NCBI GenBank assembly: GCA_035541995.1
Contig: DATKMG010000422.1
Location: forward strand, 1-10,904
Length of the DNA: 10,904 bases
Direction: 5' to 3'
DNA from: DATKMG01 sp035541995
GTDB taxonomy: Bacteria > Acidobacteriota > Terriglobia > Versatilivoradales > Versatilivoraceae
Shown: positions 7,484-10,904 of the stretch, piece by piece
Position numbering within the stretch: the first letter of the stretch is position 1
How the letters are laid out: each line of letters opens with the position of its first letter
The notes under the pieces: generated by a model
Told to the model about the DNA's origin: nothing
Seen by the model: only the letters and a program-made list of their open reading frames with translations
Databases searched by the model: none
Position numbers and translations under genes: made by a program

Positions 7484-8506
7484 ATGGAACCTTACAAGAT
7501 GGAAGTCCCTCTTGGGATACCAGGAATAGTCGGGAATAGCGAGGAATTACGGAAGGTATTGGATTTGATGCAACAGGCAGCACCGACCCTGGCTCCCGTT
7601 TTGATTCATGGCGAAAGTGGTACGGGCAAAGAACTGATTGCCCGTGCCCTGCATTCTGTCAGCCCGCGTCGCCAGGGTCCTTTTGTTCCGCTTAATTGTG
7701 CAGCCATCCCTGAGACCCTGCTGGAGTCTGAGCTTTTTGGATACGAACGGGGGTCCTTCAGCGGAGCTTACAAACGCCGGCTCGGTCGATTTGAGGCAGC
7801 CAATCACGGAACCTTATTCCTTGACGAAGTCGGAGACATCAGCCCTTCCCTGCAGGCCAAACTCTTGCGGGTCTTGCAGGACGGTGAGATCCAGCGGATT
7901 GGAAGTGACCTTTCCCATCGAGTCGACGTGCGAATTGTGGCTGCCACTCATCGCAACCTCCAGCAGTGGGTGAAGGAAGGACGATTTCGGGAAGATCTTT
8001 ATTACCGGCTGAATGTCATTAACCTGGCCGTGCCTCCTCTGCGGGAAAGAATTGAGGACGTTCCGTTTTTGATAAACCATTTTGTTCAAAAGTTCTCCTT
8101 AGAGAACAACCGAGTGATCAAGGGAATCACTGGGCCCACGCTGCACCTGTTACTGGCCTACCGGTTTCCTGGCAATATCCGTGAACTCGAAAATATCATG
8201 TACCGAGCCGTAATTCTGGCGCGGGGGGAATGGATAACCCCCGGAGATCTCCCGCAAGGGGTTCGGGATACCGTTGAGATCGGTCTGCCGTTGGCAGTTC
8301 CAAGAACGAACCTTGAACTTAAGAAAGCCAAAGCGCTGGCACGCCAGGAAGCTGCGGAACATATCGAGAAAATGTTCCTCACCAAGCTGCTGACGCGTCA
8401 TCAGGGCAAGGTTAGCCAAGCGGCTAGTGAAGCAGGGATCAACCGTAGTTTGCTCCAGCAAATGATGAGTCGCCATCGGCTGGATCCGAAAAACTTCAAG
8501 TCATGA
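7484..8506 (+). CDS. Sigma-54-dependent AAA+ transcription activator, PspF-like (no N-terminal sensor domain)
   Basis: 340 residues. The AAA+ domain begins almost at the N-terminus: GIVGNSEELRKVL (14-26), Walker A GESGTGKE (43-50), the sigma-54-contact loop GSFSGA (90-95; GAFTGA is canonical), Walker B LFLDE (111-115), sensor I ATH (154-156), the arginine-finger region FREDLYYR (168-175) and sensor II around FPGNIRELEN (228-237). A Fis-type helix-turn-helix closes the protein (GKVSQAASEAGINRSLLQQMM, about 308-328). It should hydrolyse ATP to open sigma-54 RNA polymerase complexes at upstream-bound enhancers. Without a receiver, GAF or PAS domain, control must come from a partner, as with PspF, or from its level. 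An in-frame TGA at 7466 leaves ATG 7484 as the first start; its Shine-Dalgarno sequence is poor. Its stop overlaps the Smr start as ATGA. Confidence 0.93.
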   Translation: MEPYKMEVPLGIPGIVGNSEELRKVLDLMQQAAPTLAPVLIHGESGTGKELIARALHSVSPRRQGPFVPLNCAAIPETLLESELFGYERGSFSGAYKRRLGRFEAANHGTLFLDEVGDISPSLQAKLLRVLQDGEIQRIGSDLSHRVDVRIVAATHRNLQQWVKEGRFREDLYYRLNVINLAVPPLRERIEDVPFLINHFVQKFSLENNRVIKGITGPTLHLLLAYRFPGNIRELENIMYRAVILARGEWITPGDLPQGVRDTVEIGLPLAVPRTNLELKKAKALARQEAAEHIEKMFLTKLLTRHQGKVSQAASEAGINRSLLQQMMSRHRLDPKNFKS

Positions 8507-8796
8507 CCGCCCCTGAAGATCTGGATGGGCCTGAAGGCCTTTTCGTTCTTCCCATTGAAGACTCGATCGATCTGCACACCTTCTCGCCAAAGGAGGCAAA
8601 GCCTCTGGTGGAAGAATACCTGTTCCAGTGCCGAGCCAAAGGGTTGAAAGAAGTGCGTATTATTCACGGCCGAGGGACAGGAGTCTTGAGGCAAGTGGTC
8701 CGTTCGGTCCTGGAGAGAAACTCTCTGGTTGAGTGTTTCGCCGACGCTCCTCCTGAACGCGGTGGATGGGGGGCCACCGTGGTTCAGCTGAAGTAG
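8503..8796 (+). CDS. Small stand-alone Smr-domain protein
   Basis: 97 residues, nearly all an Smr domain, the C-terminal domain of MutS2. It shows IDLHTFSPKEA (22-32, the N-terminal DLH motif), VRIIHGRGTGVLR (51-63, the HGxG motif) and a closing GGWGATVV (87-94). Smr domains are structure-dependent DNA or RNA endonucleases or nucleic-acid binders; the substrate here is unknown. It overlaps the sigma-54 activator by four bases (ATGA), so translation is probably coupled and the two proteins made together. The first ~18 residues form a short acidic lead-in (PEDLDGPEG). It has no membrane segment or signal peptide and is expected in the cytoplasm. The family call is firm, the partnership with the activator is inferred. 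Confidence 0.92.
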   Translation: MTAPEDLDGPEGLFVLPIEDSIDLHTFSPKEAKPLVEEYLFQCRAKGLKEVRIIHGRGTGVLRQVVRSVLERNSLVECFADAPPERGGWGATVVQLK

Positions 8797-8848
8797 CGGC
8801 AGCTTCTGCTTGAGAACGACTGGCCGCCTCGACGTTAAGATATGCAGG
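8797..8848. other. Short convergent intergenic gap
   Basis: These 52 bases separate two converging stop codons. Only a weak 4-bp stem with a 3-base loop (GCAGCTTCTGC) is visible and there is no U-tract, so no intrinsic terminator can be called. Confidence 0.4.
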
Positions 8849-10498
8849 CTAAGGATATCGTCTTCCCAATATCAGATTGGGGAGTCCCAATTGAAATCGA
8901 ATCTTGTCCAGGATCTGTGCAGCTTTCATGGGAGCAGGGATGTCGAACTCCCAGAGACTGCAGGGCGAGGCGTTGACACCTGATACTGCGAGAATCGCGT
9001 TCGTGGCCCGACGAGCAGCTTCATTGGCCCCTTCCATTGTGGCAAGATCCGTGTAGGTTCGAACGTAATCAGAAGCCAGGAATAGATTCTGGATTTCGGT
9101 GTGTGCCTCGGGGCGAAAAGCTAGAGAGCCGGCATGATTGATGAGCAGTGGTTCAAGATTCGCGATGCCTGTCGGATTTGGCAACAGGATGTCGGGATCC
9201 AGAAACCAATCCACCAGGTTTTCGTCCTTGATCTGTTCGAGGCCTTCGACGTTCAGTGCCGCTTTCAATTGCGCCCACACTTCATTCTTGACCTCCTCGC
9301 GAGAAGCACACTGTATGGCCGGTTTACCATTGAAATTGCCGGGTGAGGTCCAGTTGGAAATGTCTACTGAAAGAATGCCGCCCACCTCACCATTACCGTA
9401 TTTCGACAGGTCGTAGGAATTCCAGAACTGCCGCTGTGAAATGGAGGTCAGTGCCCAATTTGAGTCCAGGTAGAGGACGTGGCCGTCCGTCAGAGGTTGG
9501 TCCGTCTTCAGGTAAAACTGGATCCCGTTCATCCATTCCGTTCTTAACTTCTTCAACATAGACAAGGAGTGTGCCGCATCGCTTAGTTCCTCTGTAACCA
9601 GCTCCTGCATGATCTCCACGGGCATTGCGGCTACATAAAAGTCGGCGACAATCTCCGATTGTTGTCCATCACGATCAATCGTAAAGCTGCGCAGTCTGTT
9701 GCCCTCAAGGTTTAGAGATCGAACCGCTGCGTTCGGTTCCATCTGGACGCCCAGCCGCGAGGCGAGGTGGGCATGCCAGGGGTTGATCCAGACATCGTTT
9801 GTGGGCCCTTTTAGGATACGATCAAATTCCCACCCCGGGATAAGAATGCCATAGAAAAGTTGGAGGAGAATTCGTCCTATCGTGCGCGTGCTTCCCTCTT
9901 CAGCCCGCATCGCGACGAGCGATCTTGTTTGGCCTTGCCCCAGGTATTTCTGGTAATTCTCGGATTTTGTCCTGGCTTGGATGAAATCCCAAAAGGGTGT
10001 CGGCTCGAACTCCTGCAGGTACCGCTCTTCGCAACTGGTTGCCAGCCCCATCATCTTCTTGACGAAGAATATGACTTCTTCCGAAGGAATATCCAGGTGT
10101 CTAAACAGCGACAGAAAAGCAGTTTCCAGATCATCGGGCGTCTCGGGGAAACGGCCTGGTAGAACAACCTCGGGCTTGCCGGCGCGAGCTAACAGAATTC
10201 GCGTTGCAGTGGCGAGGTTGTCGTAGCAAGTGCTGCCGTCAGGACCGAACGGAATCCGTTTCATCGTGTCGATGACATGTTTGTAGAAACCGGGGAAAAA
10301 GCGGAAGCCATGTTCGCCGGGCAAGTCTATCCGCCCAGTGGTGCCGGTGCCTGGAATTGCGATGCTTCGAGCTTTTCCGCCAAAAGTACTTCGCCGCTCG
10401 TAGACTGTAACTTGAAATCCTCGTTCTGCCAGTTCATGCGCAGCACTCAGGCCAGCTACACCACCACCCAACACAGCAACTGTGGGCATTGTCGGCAT
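8849..10498 (-). CDS. FAD-dependent amine-oxidase-family oxidoreductase (carotenoid-desaturase/HpnE-like)
   Basis: 549 residues. The Rossmann FAD motif is at the very start: VAVLGGGVAGLSAAHELAERG (7-27), then the ribose-binding acid E34 in VYERR and the FGGKARS (39-45) motif typical of phytoene desaturase, amine oxidase and hydroxysqualene-dehydroxylase relatives. GEHGFRFFPGFYKHV (61-75) matches the substrate-side motif of this group. The C-terminal FAD contact is FLASDYVRTYTDLATMEGANEAARRA (473-498). No signal peptide is seen; some polyprenoid oxidoreductases of this class associate with membranes. The substrate could be a carotenoid, a squalene derivative or another lipid; no terpenoid-pathway neighbour is in the window to decide. 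ATG 10498 has AAAGGGA just upstream; an ATG three codons later is less well spaced. It converges on the Smr gene with 52 bases between stops. Confidence 0.9.
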   Translation of the reverse strand: MPTMPTVAVLGGGVAGLSAAHELAERGFQVTVYERRSTFGGKARSIAIPGTGTTGRIDLPGEHGFRFFPGFYKHVIDTMKRIPFGPDGSTCYDNLATATRILLARAGKPEVVLPGRFPETPDDLETAFLSLFRHLDIPSEEVIFFVKKMMGLATSCEERYLQEFEPTPFWDFIQARTKSENYQKYLGQGQTRSLVAMRAEEGSTRTIGRILLQLFYGILIPGWEFDRILKGPTNDVWINPWHAHLASRLGVQMEPNAAVRSLNLEGNRLRSFTIDRDGQQSEIVADFYVAAMPVEIMQELVTEELSDAAHSLSMLKKLRTEWMNGIQFYLKTDQPLTDGHVLYLDSNWALTSISQRQFWNSYDLSKYGNGEVGGILSVDISNWTSPGNFNGKPAIQCASREEVKNEVWAQLKAALNVEGLEQIKDENLVDWFLDPDILLPNPTGIANLEPLLINHAGSLAFRPEAHTEIQNLFLASDYVRTYTDLATMEGANEAARRATNAILAVSGVNASPCSLWEFDIPAPMKAAQILDKIRFQLGLPNLILGRRYP

Positions 10499-10604
10499 AG
10501 TCCCTTTCCCCTTCCGCTATCTGAATATGGCGTGCTCCCCGGATTTGCGACGAACCGCCTGATTCCACCGACCCCTTAACAAGGGAGAGCGGGAAATGCT
10601 CAAA

Positions 10605-10621
10605 CTGCTTTCCCAAAGCAG
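10605..10621. repeat. 7-bp hairpin or operator at the start region of the flavoprotein transcript
   Basis: CTGCTTT, CCC, then AAAGCAG: a perfect 7-bp inverted repeat with a 3-base centre. On the minus strand it lies immediately downstream of a TATAAT box, so it would overlap or follow the transcription start. It could be a repressor site or a 5' RNA hairpin. Confidence 0.45.
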
Positions 10622-10622
10622 A

Positions 10623-10628
10623 ATTATA
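10623..10628 (-). promoter_or_regulatory. Candidate -10 box for the flavoprotein gene
   Basis: A perfect TATAAT on the minus strand about 125 bases before the ATG at 10498. The -35 region has only CAATTT-like sequence, so the promoter is plausible but not strong, or it may need an activator. Confidence 0.4.
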
Positions 10629-10863
10629 GATCGAATCCTGACAGAAAATTGGTGCAGTGTAACACGTTTCCCCACTACCCCAGTGCCATTTTTCGAACGG
10701 CGTTGTGCCCATTGGAGGCCCGGTCTCCCCTGCGTGACGGGGAGTTCATACTTGACAAGAGGACCTGCATAGTGGGACTGTTAGGCCAAATTCTCTGGTT
10801 AAAATAGCCTTAGACTAGGGATCGGCCGAGGCAGAAACCCAAGGAGTCGAGGTCATTAGTGGC

Positions 10864-10904
10864 ATGCTTCGCCCTGAATACTTCTATTCTCCTTTAGCTC
10901 TCCG
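10864..10904 (+). CDS. Possible start of a gene cut by the right edge
   Basis: ATG at 10864 opens a frame MLRPEYFYSPLAL that runs off the window. GAGG lies about 11 bases and AAGGAG about 17 bases upstream, the latter too far for a good ribosome site. The product is not recognised from 13 residues, and the call rests only on position and purine-rich context. Confidence 0.25.
   Translation, partial: MLRPEYFYSPLAL

Larger units (their letters stand above)
10499..10863. other. Non-coding region upstream of the flavoprotein gene
   Basis: This stretch holds the flavoprotein leader and candidate promoter, a hairpin CTCCCC/GGGGAG with an 8-base loop (10725-10744, no U-tract on either side), and an isolated TTGACA (10752-10757) without a -10 at normal spacing. 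TAAAAT at 10800-10805 could be a -10 for a plus-strand gene. No tRNA, known RNA or protein gene is recognisable. Confidence 0.4.

Noticed and set aside
10434..10712. Minus-strand 92-codon open frame overlapping the flavoprotein start
   Set aside because: It overlaps the FAD-binding N-terminus in another frame, spans the candidate promoter and hairpin, and has an unnatural Cys/Trp-rich end.
10752..10757. TTGACA as a -35 box
   Set aside because: No -10-like hexamer lies 16-18 bases downstream on the plus strand.
1..10904. CRISPR array, tRNA, rRNA, insertion sequence or phage genes
   Set aside because: No regularly spaced repeats, cloverleaf-like segments, transposase or integrase motifs were seen on either strand.

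Overview
The window looks like a chromosomal piece of an Acidobacteriota genome, probably Solibacter/Bryobacter-like. This is inferred from gene content only: two large membrane-anchored eukaryotic-type Ser/Thr kinases with different extracytoplasmic halves (beta-propeller and TolB-like/TPR), an ECF sigma piece of the kind that often precedes such kinases, and the remains of a HAF-repeat protein. Base composition is moderately GC-rich.

Layout. Positions 1-5862 (minus strand) carry a kinase cluster. Furthest upstream is a 1050-residue kinase with a TPR sensor half (2710-5862). A 164-base gap follows, then a C-terminally truncated ECF sigma fragment (2312-2542). The stop of that fragment overlaps, as ATGA, the start of a second kinase with PD40 propeller repeats. 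This second kinase runs off the left edge (1-2315); it has no stop inside the window but is open for all 771 visible codons. The TPR kinase contains a 60-bp imperfect palindrome inserted in frame in its catalytic domain.

Positions 5863-6380 hold the kinase leader and a frameshifted remnant of a HAF-repeat gene on the plus strand. A Crp/Fnr-type regulator follows (6381-7055, minus). It is divergent from a PspF-like sigma-54 activator without a sensory domain (7484-8506, plus), which is ATGA-coupled to a small Smr-domain protein (8503-8796). The 428-base region between the divergent genes contains an inverted repeat, a palindrome and a long-spaced direct repeat, and probably controls both directions.

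A convergent flavoprotein of the amine-oxidase/carotenoid-desaturase class (8849-10498, minus) follows, with a good TATAAT and a 7-bp hairpin upstream. The last ~365 bases are non-coding as far as can be seen, with a possible gene start at the right edge.

The window is dominated by regulation: two transmembrane kinases, a Crp/Fnr factor, a sigma-54 activator and a sigma fragment. No complete new defence or mobile system is visible. The most unusual items are the palindromic in-frame insertion, the sigma fragment coupled to a kinase, and the AAA+ activator/Smr pair.
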